A stretch of 64,000 nucleotides of DNA from Paenibacillus piri (GTDB lineage: Bacteria > Bacillota > Bacilli > Paenibacillales > NBRC-103111): positions 124,001 through 188,000 of the forward strand of contig NZ_SMRT01000016.1 in the NCBI RefSeq assembly GCF_004354045.1, read 5' to 3'. The notes beneath the pieces are model-generated. The model was not told where the DNA came from. It did no database searches and saw only the letters and a program-made list of their open reading frames with translations. Made by a program: the position numbers and the translations under genes. Within the stretch, counting starts at the first letter, position 1, and every line of letters starts with the position of its first letter. This document shows positions 52,401 through 61,514 of the stretch, in pieces.

Positions 52401-52476
52401 GGCCCCGTAGCTCAGCGGATAGAGCACACGTTTCCTAAACGTGGTGTCGGATGTTCGATTCATCTCGGGGCCGCCA
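52401..52476 (+). tRNA. tRNA-Arg(CCT)
   Basis: Acceptor stem GGCCCCG/CGGGGCC with encoded CCA at 52474-52476; D-arm GCTCAGCGGATAGAGC; anticodon stem CACGT/ACGTG enclosing loop TTCCTAA with anticodon CCT, which reads AGG; T-loop TTCGATT. It has its own promoter and terminator. A low-GC regulator gene begins 146 bp after it. Confidence 0.95.
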
Positions 52477-52506
52477 GTAAAATTAATCTGTTCCAATAAA
52501 AAGAAC

Positions 52507-52545
52507 AAGCCAGTGCCGAAACTTATACCCGCACTGGCTTATTTA
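52507..52545 (+). terminator. Terminator of tRNA-Arg
   Basis: AAGCCAGTGC, 14-nt loop, GCACTGGCTT, then ATTTATCTTT, 30 bp beyond the tRNA. Confidence 0.8.
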
Positions 52546-52621
52546 TCTTTGTTGTTACAGCAATACCCGTATCCATAGAGTTACACTATTCTTACAATCC
52601 AATTATTTAATGAGGACACCT

Positions 52622-54193
52622 ATGCCATTCGTACATCATAACAATTATCCGATCTACTACGAATACCACATTGCCGAAGAAGGGCACAGCAAAGAAACCT
52701 TGGTCTTCATTCATGGAATAGGTTTAAACCTGCGGACCTGGGACTACCTCATTCCTTTTCTTCAAGCCGACTTCAATGTGCTGTGTTTAGATATAAGAGG
52801 TCACGGAAAAAGTAGCTGTGAAGAAAGCATATTTCATTGGGATGAACTATGCACGGACCTATACGTACTTCTAAGGGAGCTTGGTCTGAGTGAAGTACAC
52901 CTTGTTGGTCACGGATTGGGAGGGACGTATGCCGTATGTTTTACCAACCGCTACCCTCGGCTTGTAAAAAAATTAGTTTTGATTTCTACCCTTGCTTTCT
53001 ACCCTGCGGAAATCATAGAACAAGCCAAACAATTCCGCCAAACCTTGTTTAAACCAGGTAATGTTCGCCCATTGGCCGAGCACCTGATTCAACTGATCAC
53101 GATAAAACCTTTAAGCAGTCCTGCAGGGAGCCTGTTGATGGATGCCTATCAGCAAGCCCGGTTCGACGTTTATTTCGGGATGATCGATCTTTTTTTGCGA
53201 ACGGAACCGGTAGAGGATCTGAAGCTCCTCAAGCTTCCTACTCTCGTCATTGCAGGTGAATTGGATGTACTGTTTCCGCATTATTTGTCGGGCATCACGA
53301 GCAGTTATATTATGAACTCTACATTTCTCGTCATTCCCGATGCGTCCAACATGACTTTTATCGATGAGCCTGGGCATACGGCAACCATCATGAATGATTT
53401 TATTAGCAAGGATAGTCACGCAACTAAAAAAATAAATACGGATGATCCTTGGGTCAATATCATACAAGCCAAAGTAGCGAACCATATTATGGAGGGCCGG
53501 CCAAAAGAGGTACCCTTTAGAAAGCTAAACGTACAATTGATGAAAGGATTCAAGGTATATGTGAACAACTCCGAAGTGCTGCATGGATGGAATCAACGGT
53601 TAGCCAAACGTTTATTCGTGTATTTGATCTTCCACCCATCGACCATAAGAGAAAACTTATATAATGAATTTTGGCCTGAAACGAATGCTAAGCAATCCAG
53701 CAACTACTTGAGTGTTTGCCTGAATCACTTGAAGCAATTGTTGAAAACGGATGATGCATTCAGCTTCCTTGTAGTCAATAGAGAACATGTATATTTGCAA
53801 GGCGAGATCGAATGCGATTTGCTGAGCTTGAATGAAAAAATGAACCGCTTTTTTGCGGAACCGGACACTTCCCATAAAAAACATATAGCTGAGGAAATTA
53901 TTCATTTTTTTTCAGATCACGTAAAATTTGATATTTATGATAATTGGTTTCTGGAAACACTGGATACAGCTAGAGGAAAATTGCGTAAAGTTGTCGTATG
54001 GCTAATACTCGCCTATGAACAATCGCAAGAAGAAGACAAAATTATTTCCTGCATAGAGAACGTTTTACCGTTTCAACCGGATTACCTTGAATACTACGAT
54101 CAACTCATTCAAATTTACCAAACGAGGGGAATACGGTCGCTTGCTTCCAAATGGATAAAAAAGAAACAACAAGCCATCTCCGAATATTACTGA
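52622..54193 (+). CDS. Degenerate alpha/beta-hydrolase fused to a SARP/BTAD-type transcriptional regulator
   Basis: 523 residues from the ATG at 52622 (GAGGACACCT upstream). Residues 1-265 form an alpha/beta-hydrolase domain with oxyanion HGIG (31-34), LDIRGHGKS and elbow GHGLG (96-100), where Gly98 replaces the nucleophilic Ser. Asp215 (GELD) remains, but the His site reads SN (Asn243). Residues 300-372 look like an OmpR-type winged helix (WNQRLAKRLFVYLIFHPSTI, NEFWPETNAKQSSNYLSVCL). Residues 390-520 are a helical BTAD/TPR-like region (HVYLQGEIECDLLSLNEKM). Probably a ligand-sensing one-component regulator, not an enzyme. AT-richer than its neighbours and next to tRNA-Arg, suggesting acquisition. 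Confidence 0.82.
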   Translation: MPFVHHNNYPIYYEYHIAEEGHSKETLVFIHGIGLNLRTWDYLIPFLQADFNVLCLDIRGHGKSSCEESIFHWDELCTDLYVLLRELGLSEVHLVGHGLGGTYAVCFTNRYPRLVKKLVLISTLAFYPAEIIEQAKQFRQTLFKPGNVRPLAEHLIQLITIKPLSSPAGSLLMDAYQQARFDVYFGMIDLFLRTEPVEDLKLLKLPTLVIAGELDVLFPHYLSGITSSYIMNSTFLVIPDASNMTFIDEPGHTATIMNDFISKDSHATKKINTDDPWVNIIQAKVANHIMEGRPKEVPFRKLNVQLMKGFKVYVNNSEVLHGWNQRLAKRLFVYLIFHPSTIRENLYNEFWPETNAKQSSNYLSVCLNHLKQLLKTDDAFSFLVVNREHVYLQGEIECDLLSLNEKMNRFFAEPDTSHKKHIAEEIIHFFSDHVKFDIYDNWFLETLDTARGKLRKVVVWLILAYEQSQEEDKIISCIENVLPFQPDYLEYYDQLIQIYQTRGIRSLASKWIKKKQQAISEYY

Positions 54194-54223
54194 CATGCGC
54201 CTGCTATGCCGGAGCATATGCCA

Positions 54224-54265
54224 AGAAAGCCGCCTGCCCAAATCATAAGGGAAAGGCGGCTTTCT
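54224..54265. terminator. Bidirectional terminator between the BTAD regulator and mgtC-like gene
   Basis: AGAAAGCCGCCT, 18-nt loop, AGGCGGCTTTCT between converging genes. Confidence 0.85.
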
Positions 54266-54290
54266 GCTTGATAAACCGGTTGAACCGTCG

Positions 54291-54953
54291 TTACCTGATT
54301 TCGATCGCTCTTACCAGCGGCAGCTCCTGAACAATCGACAGCAAATGCTCCATTTTCAAGGAACCCGGAAATTTGACGATCATCTCCACAATCAGACCGT
54401 CGGGATCGATTTTATTTTCGGCATGAAAGCTTAAAATCTCGATTTCTTTCTCCTGAAAAAGCTGCTGGATGCTGCTTATCGCCTCAGGTTCATTGGCTAA
54501 CCGCACGACGACTTGCTCCGTTTTCGGCGATGCGAGCCAGTTAAAGCGCGCATGCAATATTTTTTGAGCCAGCAAAATAATTAGCGCAACGCCTCCGCCC
54601 AGAACATATAAACCGGCTCCGACAGCCATCCCTACCCCTGCGGTAGCCCAGATACCGGCGGCCGTCGTAAGTCCTTTCACCGTTTGTCTTTGCATAAAGA
54701 TCATGCCGGCTCCCAAAAAACCGACTCCGCTTACAACCTGAGCGGCTATACGCGAAGGGTCCAACGCCAAGTTATGCCACCCGTTCTGATCCTGAAAGCC
54801 ATACTTGGATATAACCATCATCAGGGAAGCGCCTGCGGCGACTACAAAGTGGGTGCGGATCCCCGCTTCCTTCATCCGGTTTTTACGCTCATACCCGATC
54901 AGCGCTCCACAAATTCCGGCAACCAATACACGCAGCAAATACTCGAATTCCAT
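54291..54953 (-). CDS. MgtC/SapB family membrane protein with C-terminal ACT-like domain
   Basis: 220 residues. The N-terminal MgtC domain has about five membrane helices, with AGICGALIGYERKNRMKEAGIRTH, GFLGAGMIFMQRQTVKGLTTAAGIWATAGVGMAVGAG as family hallmarks. The cytoplasmic C-terminus (about 145-220: VVVRLANEPEAISSIQQLF, VIVEMIVKFP-like strands) has an ACT-like pattern. MgtC relatives affect Mg2+ homeostasis and, in Salmonella, ATP synthase activity. Monocistronic. Confidence 0.9.
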   Translation of the reverse strand: MEFEYLLRVLVAGICGALIGYERKNRMKEAGIRTHFVVAAGASLMMVISKYGFQDQNGWHNLALDPSRIAAQVVSGVGFLGAGMIFMQRQTVKGLTTAAGIWATAGVGMAVGAGLYVLGGGVALIILLAQKILHARFNWLASPKTEQVVVRLANEPEAISSIQQLFQEKEIEILSFHAENKIDPDGLIVEMIVKFPGSLKMEHLLSIVQELPLVRAIEIR

Positions 54954-55121
54954 CGTCTCATCCTCCTATGTCTCGACAGCTAATAAATGAATACGTTTCC
55001 AACGATGTTGGAGCGGCATGAATAAGGGTTGGTCGTGGACCTTTACTTCATTGTATGTACTCCATATTACACCCGCTCGCCGGTTCAATAAAGCTTTGCG
55101 TCCCTTGCTGCCCGATACAAA

Positions 55122-55148
55122 GGGGATAATCCGCCGCGGATTATCCCC
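55122..55148 (-). terminator. Terminator-like hairpin after the chemoreceptor gene
   Basis: Perfect 12-bp stem GGGGATAATCCG-CCG-CGGATTATCCCC, 24 bp after the chemoreceptor stop; only a short T-run (TTTG) follows on the minus strand. Confidence 0.65.
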
Positions 55149-55172
55149 TCATGCTGCTCTATATGTTGTTTA

Positions 55173-56924
55173 TCACGATACCTTAAACTGGGACAGCAGC
55201 AAATGCAGCTCGTCCGTCATATGCGATAACGATTGCGCGGAAGATTGCACGCCGTTCGTCGCTTGAAGCTGCTGCTCCGCTGATGAAGCTACATTTTGCG
55301 ATGCGGAAGCCGATTTCCTGGCAATGGCCGCGACCTGCTGCACGGAAGCTGTTATTTGTTGAGCGCCGGCCGACATTTGCTCCGAAGTCGCCGCCATTTC
55401 CTGCACCTGCGAAGCAATATGGTTCGTGGACTGCAAAATATGGTCGAAATTCACTTCCGTCTCGCGGACACGCTCAATTCCCGCCAACACTTCATCCTTC
55501 ACCTTTGTCATTGCCTTCGAGGAGTCTTGAATGCTGGATTGAATTTCGCCCAGCAGCAGGGCGATTTCCGCGGAAGAGCTGCCGGATTGCTCGGCGAGCT
55601 TGCGCACCTCCGACGCAACGACGGCAAAGCCTTGCCCGTGATCGCCGGCGCGCGCCGCTTCGATCGCCGCATTCAAAGCGAGCAGATTGGTTTGCTGCGC
55701 AATGTCCTGGATGGCAAGCAGAATGCTGCCGATCTGTTGGGACTTATCATCGAGCAGCTTAATGATTTGATCCGTTTGCACAACGGATTCATTGATCGAG
55801 CCCATCTGCTCGACTGTATTTTGGATCGATGCGCCGCCGGTCTCCGCCTGCTGCCTGGACGATTCCACCGTCTCTGCGATGGATGACGCGTTCTCGGCCA
55901 AACGTCCGATGCCGGAACCGACTTCCTCCATGGAACGGGATGTTTCTTCCATGCTGACCGTTTGTTCATCCGCCCCGTTCGCCACATCTTTGACGGTTTC
56001 GGCGATGTGCCGGGAAACGGTCTGCATTTCGCCCGAGCTCGATTTCAGATGTTCCGCCGAAGCGGCTACCAGCTGAGCATGCTCATTGATTTTCAAAATC
56101 ATCTGCCGCATATGATCGGTCATTTGGGCGAACGCTTCGCTCAGCTCCCCAATTTCGTCTTGACGGATTAATGTAAGATTTTGCACCGATAAATCACCGC
56201 CGGACACCTGCTTGGCAACTGCGCTCATACGCCGGATCGGGATGGACACATGCCGCGCAATCAGAAAGGATACGGCCAGCCCGGACAAAATCGCCAGCGA
56301 ACTCAAGGAAATGACCCAGGTAACACCGGACTGGTAAGACCCGTTCAGTTCCTCGCCCAATTGATTGGCATACTGCTGGTTATTTCGGGTTAGCGCATCA
56401 ATAATCACCGCGCAGCCTGTCAAATATTCGTTTGCCTTTTGAATCAGATTCAAGCCTTCCGGTCCGCGCTTTTGTACGGCAGCCAGGATGGAGGGGAACA
56501 TCGTTTCATATTGCCCCCACCGTTCATTGAAATATTTGACAAGACCCGCATCGCTTTCCGTTGAAGCCATCTCATCCAGATGTTTGACTTCCGATTGAAT
56601 TTTTTTGAAAATACGCTCGGCTTTAGCCTGCTGCGTCTCAGCCTCGCCGCTGGAGCCCACCGATCCGAGCAAATCGTTGTCGCTCCGATCCTCGATATTC
56701 AATTGAATTCTCAACAGCAGATCGTCCAGCTCCATTAAATCGTGGTTCAGGTTTCCCAGTAAAATAACATGGGGCAATCCCACTTCCGTCGTCTGCTTCG
56801 ATTTTTGCCCCATACTGCCCATATTGGTAACTGCCGTTGCAGAGATAGCCGACAACAGAAGCAGCACGATCAAAAAGCTGAACAGCACTTTCTTAAACAG
56901 CGTAAGTCTCATCCACAACTTCAT
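55173..56924 (-). CDS. Methyl-accepting chemotaxis protein
   Basis: About 583 residues from the ATG at 56922-56924 (AAGGATGAGG upstream). Order: TM1 (VLFSFLIVLLLLSAISATA), periplasmic-side helical sensor (about 30-190, four-helix-bundle type), TM2 (WVISLSSLAILSGLAVSFLI), HAMP (RHVSIPIRRMSAVAKQVSGG), then a cytoplasmic coiled coil with hairpin tip IQDIAQQTNLLALNAAIEAARAGDHGQGFAVVASEVRKLAEQ. It signals through CheW/CheA to the flagellar motor. No CheR/CheB-docking pentapeptide is visible at the C-terminus. Ligand unknown. Confidence 0.94.
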   Translation of the reverse strand: MKLWMRLTLFKKVLFSFLIVLLLLSAISATAVTNMGSMGQKSKQTTEVGLPHVILLGNLNHDLMELDDLLLRIQLNIEDRSDNDLLGSVGSSGEAETQQAKAERIFKKIQSEVKHLDEMASTESDAGLVKYFNERWGQYETMFPSILAAVQKRGPEGLNLIQKANEYLTGCAVIIDALTRNNQQYANQLGEELNGSYQSGVTWVISLSSLAILSGLAVSFLIARHVSIPIRRMSAVAKQVSGGDLSVQNLTLIRQDEIGELSEAFAQMTDHMRQMILKINEHAQLVAASAEHLKSSSGEMQTVSRHIAETVKDVANGADEQTVSMEETSRSMEEVGSGIGRLAENASSIAETVESSRQQAETGGASIQNTVEQMGSINESVVQTDQIIKLLDDKSQQIGSILLAIQDIAQQTNLLALNAAIEAARAGDHGQGFAVVASEVRKLAEQSGSSSAEIALLLGEIQSSIQDSSKAMTKVKDEVLAGIERVRETEVNFDHILQSTNHIASQVQEMAATSEQMSAGAQQITASVQQVAAIARKSASASQNVASSAEQQLQATNGVQSSAQSLSHMTDELHLLLSQFKVS

Positions 56925-57186
56925 CCTCATCCTTACCGACTCCGATTCTCTTTTTATTAAGGCTCGAACCAAAGACCCGCCTCCAATAGGAAGTCGGATC
57001 GATTAGGCTTTAAGGTATTCGGCCTCCTTTTCTACTTCGGCAGCATGGTAATATATTTTTATAGTTCATTGGTCCTGTATATGGTGTTGGAATCGTTTTA
57101 TGGAGGGAATCGGTAAAGGAAACGGGCGTCCGCGTTGAATAAGGTAAGGCCACCTGTATATTTCAGTTCAGATTGACAAGCTACTT

Positions 57187-57933
57187 TTACAGCTTCGTTA
57201 ATATTTGCGGACCTTCCTTTGTGATCGCCACCGTATGCTCGAATTGGGCGGACAGACTGCCGTCCCATGTCCTGGCCGTCCAGCCGTCCGAATCAATGAA
57301 CATCTCATAGCCTCCGGCATTGATCATCGGTTCGATCGTGATCACCATGCCTTCCTTCAGCTTGAAGCCTTTGCCCGGCTTGCCCGTATGATCGAAGGTC
57401 GGCTCTTCATGCAGCGATCGGCCGATCCCATGCCCTACCAGATCGCGTACGACGGAAAATCCGGCCGTCTCCGCAAGCTGCTGCACCACATGCATCACAT
57501 CGCCGATCCGCCGGCCCGCCCTTGCCTCGGCAATGCCCAGCTCCAGACATTGCTTCGTTACCTGTACGAGCCGTTTCGCTTCCGGAGACACGTTACCGAT
57601 CATATAGGTCCACGCCGAATCGGCCATCCAGCCGTTATAGCTACAAACGATATCTATTTTCACAATGTCGCCGTCCTTCAACCGTTTGCGGTCCGGAAAG
57701 CCGTGAGCGATCACATCATTCACCGAAGCGCAGGTTGCGTACGGAAACCCCCGGTACCCTTTGGTCACCTGCACCGCCCCATGTCGGGTCATAAACTGCT
57801 CGGCAAAATCGTTAATCTCGAGTGTCGTTACACCCGGTCCGATCCGTTTGCCGATTTCCTGGTGACACATCGCCAATATTTTTCCCGCTTCGCGGATGAC
57901 AGCAATTTCTTGCGGCGTCTTTAATATAATCAT
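57187..57933 (-). CDS. map: Methionine aminopeptidase, type I
   Basis: 248 residues. Metal ligands fall in KIDIVCSYNGWMADSAWTY (Asp pair), GHGIGRSLHEEPTF (His), MVITIEPMI (Glu) and FEHTVAITKEG (Glu). It removes initiator Met. The conserved His is in PYATCASVNDVIAHGFPD. GGAGGGCTCAACG precedes the ATG. It is divergent from helD and not in the usual ribosomal-protein operon (adk-map-infA), so a second map copy elsewhere is likely. Confidence 0.94.
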   Translation of the reverse strand: MIILKTPQEIAVIREAGKILAMCHQEIGKRIGPGVTTLEINDFAEQFMTRHGAVQVTKGYRGFPYATCASVNDVIAHGFPDRKRLKDGDIVKIDIVCSYNGWMADSAWTYMIGNVSPEAKRLVQVTKQCLELGIAEARAGRRIGDVMHVVQQLAETAGFSVVRDLVGHGIGRSLHEEPTFDHTGKPGKGFKLKEGMVITIEPMINAGGYEMFIDSDGWTARTWDGSLSAQFEHTVAITKEGPQILTKL

Positions 57934-58085
57934 CGTTGAGCCCTCCTATAAAATGGTTCTTTTGCAGTTCTATTCACTAGCTTACGCAATTGCAACAAAA
58001 AGTGACTATATGATACATTAACGACATGCAGCCGCATACATCTTCCCAAAGATGTGCACGCTGTTTTGAAGGAGGCTTGATATCA

Positions 58086-60479
58086 TTGACCCGACACGAC
58101 GCTACCTGGAATGAAGAGGAACAGCGGCTTCGCCGCGTTGCCCGATTGGTCAAAACGCGCATTGATGAGGTCAGCCGTCTGGCCGATCAACGCTTGGAGA
58201 CGGCGATCGATACGAACCGCGATTTTTGGTCCGATATTACCGTCAATATGAACAATCCCGACGATATTATGGAAACTTATACGAGTATTAATCAGCAATC
58301 AATGGTTATGGTTACGCAGGAGCGCGATCTGCTGCACGCTGAGGATACGCTGCGTCAGCTCGTCCGCCTGCATGATACGCCTTATTTTGGCCGGATCGAT
58401 TTTCAGGAGCGGGGCTTTCCGGAAACGGAGCGCATCTACATCGGGACATCCTCTTTTTTCGATGAGGCCTCCCAGCAGTATTGGGTTTATGACTGGCGCG
58501 CGCCTATCTCGAATTTATACTACGATTATCCTCCCGGCCCCGCCACTTACCAGACGCCCGGCGGTCAAATTGAGGGTACGATCGAACTGAAGCGGCAGTA
58601 TGTAATCCGACAGGGCGAACTGAAAGCTATGTTCGATACCGGTCTGGCCATTGGCGACGAAATATTGCAAACGATGCTCGGCCAAAGCGCCGATGACCGA
58701 ATGAAAAGTATCGTTGCCACCATCCAAAAGGAGCAAAACCAAATTATCCGCAACGACCGGCACCAGGTGCTGATCGTCCAGGGAGCGGCGGGCAGCGGGA
58801 AAACGTCTGTCGCACTGCAGCGTGTCGCCTATTTGTTGTATAAACATCGCAACACGCTGAATGCCGACAATATGATCCTTTTTTCGCCGAATGCACTGTT
58901 CAACAGCTATGTGTCTACCGTATTGCCCGAGCTTGGCGAGACGAATATGCAACAAACCACTTATCAGGAATATTTGCAGTTCCGGTTAGGGCGACGCTAC
59001 CAGGTGGAAGATTTGTACGAACAGATGGAATACCGGCTGAACGCGGGGGATGACCCTGCCTATCCGATCCGGCAAAGCAGCATCCGCTTTAAATCATCGA
59101 ACGCTTTTATCCGGTTGATGGATCGCTACGCGAAGCATTTGGAGCAGGCCGGCATCATTTTTAAAGATATCCGGTTTCAGGGAACAATCCTGATCTCCCG
59201 GCAGCAAATGAGCCATTTCTTTTATCAAATCGATCCGTCCATTCATTTGAGCAACCGGGTCCAACTATTGAAGGAATGGCTGCTGAAGGAGCTCAAAACG
59301 TTGGCCAAAGCCGAACGAAGCAAGCCGTGGGTGAAAGACGCGATTGAGTTTTTGGATAAAGAGGAGTACCAGAACGCATTCCGGACAATGCAAAGAAAGA
59401 ACGATCAGGAACAGCTGTTCTATGATGCCAAGCAGGAGGCGTTTCTTCTAGGCCGTTATGTTATTCATCAGAGCTTTCGGCCGCTCCGCCAAAAAATTAA
59501 AAAGCTCAAATTCATCGACGTCGCCGCGCTGTACCGGCAGCTGTTCCTCGAGGAGACGCGTGGCCTGCTGGAAGCCGTGGATGGCGTTACCCTGCCTGCA
59601 GATTGGAACCTGATTTGCGACATGACGCTTACACAGCTCGAAAACGGTCAGCTTGCCTTTGAAGATGCGACGCCGATGCTTTATTTGAACGAATTGATCG
59701 AGGGCTTCCAATCGTACAATACGGTGCGGCATGTCATTATTGACGAGGCTCAGGATTATTCGGCGTTTCAGTACACGTTTTTGAAAAGGCTGTTCCCCCG
59801 CGGCAAAATGACGCTGCTAGGCGATTTGAACCAGGCCATCTATCAATCCGATACCGACGCTTTCGACCGTTCAGGCGAATCAACGGATGCCGCCACCGCG
59901 ACCGGATACCGGCATGTGATTGAGCTGTTCGGCGAGGGCCAGACCGAGATGATCCGCTTGACGCGCAGCTATCGGTCCACCAGGGAAATCGTTGAGTTTA
60001 CAAGGGCTATGCTGCCGGGCGGCGAAGCTATTGAGCCATTCAATCGCAGCGGGCAAAAACCGGTCGTTCAGCAAGCTCCCGATACGGATGGCCTGGCAGC
60101 AGGCGTGCTGGCCGATTTGCATGCGCTGCGCGCGGAGAGTATAGCCTCCATCGCCATCCTCACCAAAACAGCGGAAGAAAGCCGTCTCGTCTATGAACGT
60201 TTATCCTCCGCCATCTCTGTTACGTTAATATCCAAAAACGACCATTCCTTTCAAAAAGGCGTGCTCATTATGCCGGCTTATTTGGCCAAGGGTCTGGAAT
60301 TCGATGCAGTTATCGTGTGGGATGCTTCCCGGCATCAATATGATAAGGAAAGCGAACGCAAGCTGTTTTATACAGCCTGTACACGGGCGATGCATCAGCT
60401 CCATATTTTTTATACGGGACAGCTGACCCGCTTTATTTCCGCTCTGGACGCTCATACATATGAGCATGTCGAACCATAA
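58086..60479 (+). CDS. helD: HelD-family UvrD/Rep-like helicase (RNA polymerase recycling factor)
   Basis: About 797 residues from the TTG at 58086-58088 (GAAGGAGG 10 bp upstream). An N-terminal coiled-coil arm (NEEEQRLRRVARLVKTRIDE) that enters the RNAP secondary channel in HelD is followed by the conserved YIGTSSFFDE...YWVYDWRAPISNLYYDYPPG block. Walker A is VQGAAGSGKTSVALQRVAYL; Walker B HVIIDEAQDYSAFQYTFLKR; motif III GDLNQAIY; motif IV-VI LTRSYRSTREIVEF, MPAYLAKGLEFDAVIVWDA and YTACTRAMHQLHIFY. HelD displaces stalled RNA polymerase from nucleic acid using ATP. Monocistronic, with terminator. Confidence 0.9.
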   Translation: MTRHDATWNEEEQRLRRVARLVKTRIDEVSRLADQRLETAIDTNRDFWSDITVNMNNPDDIMETYTSINQQSMVMVTQERDLLHAEDTLRQLVRLHDTPYFGRIDFQERGFPETERIYIGTSSFFDEASQQYWVYDWRAPISNLYYDYPPGPATYQTPGGQIEGTIELKRQYVIRQGELKAMFDTGLAIGDEILQTMLGQSADDRMKSIVATIQKEQNQIIRNDRHQVLIVQGAAGSGKTSVALQRVAYLLYKHRNTLNADNMILFSPNALFNSYVSTVLPELGETNMQQTTYQEYLQFRLGRRYQVEDLYEQMEYRLNAGDDPAYPIRQSSIRFKSSNAFIRLMDRYAKHLEQAGIIFKDIRFQGTILISRQQMSHFFYQIDPSIHLSNRVQLLKEWLLKELKTLAKAERSKPWVKDAIEFLDKEEYQNAFRTMQRKNDQEQLFYDAKQEAFLLGRYVIHQSFRPLRQKIKKLKFIDVAALYRQLFLEETRGLLEAVDGVTLPADWNLICDMTLTQLENGQLAFEDATPMLYLNELIEGFQSYNTVRHVIIDEAQDYSAFQYTFLKRLFPRGKMTLLGDLNQAIYQSDTDAFDRSGESTDAATATGYRHVIELFGEGQTEMIRLTRSYRSTREIVEFTRAMLPGGEAIEPFNRSGQKPVVQQAPDTDGLAAGVLADLHALRAESIASIAILTKTAEESRLVYERLSSAISVTLISKNDHSFQKGVLIMPAYLAKGLEFDAVIVWDASRHQYDKESERKLFYTACTRAMHQLHIFYTGQLTRFISALDAHTYEHVEP

Positions 60480-60486
60480 TACAAGA

Positions 60487-60514
60487 AGAACCGATTCGTC
60501 GGTTCTCTTTTTTT
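60487..60514 (+). terminator. Terminator of helD
   Basis: AGAACCGA-TTCG-TCGGTTCT followed by CTTTTTTT, 8 bp after the stop. Confidence 0.9.
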
Positions 60515-60529
60515 ACACTTCATGGTAGA

Positions 60530-60748
60530 ATGAGGGAACTAGAGAAAATGGGGTGTGTCAGATTGGTGGAAAATGGTAGATATTACATTATTTATAATGA
60601 ACTATCCATTACGATCTGCTACGAAATGGATGATGTTTGCGAAGAACTGGCTCAAGGAGGAACCTTATACGGCTACGCGGACACGGAGGAGCTGGCACAC
60701 TCCATGTTAATGGAATGCTTTCATTTTTTGACGTCGAAAAATTTGTAA
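60530..60748 (+). CDS. Hypothetical protein, about 66-72 residues
   Basis: An open frame bounded by two terminators. The product contains ENGRYYIIYNELSITICYEM, an acidic stretch DDVCEELAQGG and a C-terminal LAHSMLMECFHFLTSKNL. TGGTAGAAT (-10-like, 60523-60531) overlaps the first ATG, so translation more likely starts at the ATG at 60548 or the TTG at 60563. No family is recognised. It contains four Cys and no membrane helix. Confidence 0.5.
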   Translation: MRELEKMGCVRLVENGRYYIIYNELSITICYEMDDVCEELAQGGTLYGYADTEELAHSMLMECFHFLTSKNL

Positions 60749-60763
60749 CCGCTTCATACATAG

Positions 60764-60787
60764 AAGAGCCCCCGAGGGGCTCTTTGC
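60764..60787. terminator. Terminator between the small plus-strand gene and sspP
   Basis: AAGAGCCCC-CGA-GGGGCTCTT with T residues on the plus side. It could serve both converging transcripts. Confidence 0.8.
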
Positions 60788-60803
60788 CATACTTGCACAA
60801 GGC

Positions 60804-60947
60804 TTAACCTTCCCCGTTATTATGACGGGTATGATTTTGCTGTTTGACCTTCTTAGAGCCCGACAACGGTTCTTGAGGCTGATTGCTTTCTTTTTGGTTG
60901 CTTCGGCCGCTTGGCGGGTTAACCGGTTGGGCAATATCTTTTGGCAT
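60804..60947 (-). CDS. sspP: Small acid-soluble spore protein P
   Basis: 47 residues from the ATG at 60945-60947 (AAAAGGAG upstream). The C-terminal half QEPLSGSKKVKQQNHTRHNN matches the conserved core of SspP (PEPLSGSKKVKxxNHTRxKH), a minor SASP. It is made in the forespore and is hydrophilic with no Cys. Last gene of a three-gene minus-strand operon; the two genes ahead have no assigned function but are probably spore-related by association. Confidence 0.85.
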   Translation of the reverse strand: MPKDIAQPVNPPSGRSNQKESNQPQEPLSGSKKVKQQNHTRHNNGEG

Positions 60948-60969
60948 ATCAATGAGCTCCTTTTCGCAT

Positions 60970-61152
60970 TTACTCTTTATCCGTCACAATCGATCTTCCC
61001 GGCGGCTCATCATGATTAAGCGCATCCTGATGACGGCGATCATTCGTTTGCTGCTGAATTTGCTGCGCTTGATGACCGGTCACTACTTGTTGATCCAAAT
61101 CCTTCACTACATTTTGCAAATTTTTATCCGCATTGCTTTTGTTTTTCGTCAT
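60970..61152 (-). CDS. Small hydrophilic protein of 60 residues
   Basis: Starts at an ATG preceded by GGAGGTACTGCCG. The product (MTKNKSNADKNLQNVVKDLD, then a Gln-rich QAQQIQQQTNDRRHQDALNH, ending PPGRSIVTDKE) has no Cys or membrane helix; composition recalls small spore proteins. It lies 14 bp downstream of a 115-residue gene and 22 bp upstream of sspP, one transcript. Family not recognised. Confidence 0.65.
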   Translation of the reverse strand: MTKNKSNADKNLQNVVKDLDQQVVTGHQAQQIQQQTNDRRHQDALNHDEPPGRSIVTDKE

Positions 61153-61166
61153 CGGCAGTACCTCCG

Positions 61167-61514
61167 TTACTTAGAAGTCATGGCATGCAGCTGCTGAGCG
61201 CATTCGTGAATATGTCTTACATAATCATCAATTAATGTTTGAATGGTCGTCGTTCGTTCGTCCGCATTGCGGCCCTCAACCTCAACGTCGATAAATTCGA
61301 CCTGTACCTCTCGTGAATCTACGTACGTGCATTTAAAATCGAAGCTGTAATCGGAGCGTCCGGCTGTAACGATGTTCACCCAGATCGTCTTCGGGTCGGC
61401 ATCATCTGCTTTAACCTTTGCCCGATCGGACGCGTTAAGAACAGTGGGCAACGTTCGCTCCCAAGCTTGGACGAGCTTCTGCTGATCGATAGTTAAGCTA
61501 TCGTTTTTTGCCAT
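61167..61514 (-). CDS. Hypothetical protein, 115 residues
   Basis: The ATG follows GGAGGTGTTGACAAG. The sequence has an alternating pattern suggesting an alpha/beta fold: IDQQKLVQAWERTLPTVLNA, IWVNIVTAGRSDYSFDFKCTY, REVQVEFIDVEVEGRN and IQTLIDDYVRHIHECAQQLH. It is soluble. First gene of the operon ending in sspP, hence possible sporulation expression; no known family is recognised. Confidence 0.65.
   Translation of the reverse strand: MAKNDSLTIDQQKLVQAWERTLPTVLNASDRAKVKADDADPKTIWVNIVTAGRSDYSFDFKCTYVDSREVQVEFIDVEVEGRNADERTTTIQTLIDDYVRHIHECAQQLHAMTSK

Noticed and set aside
52401..52476. Genomic-island attachment site at tRNA-Arg
   Set aside because: A foreign-looking gene lies next to it, but no direct repeat of the tRNA 3' end, integrase or phage gene is visible downstream in the window.
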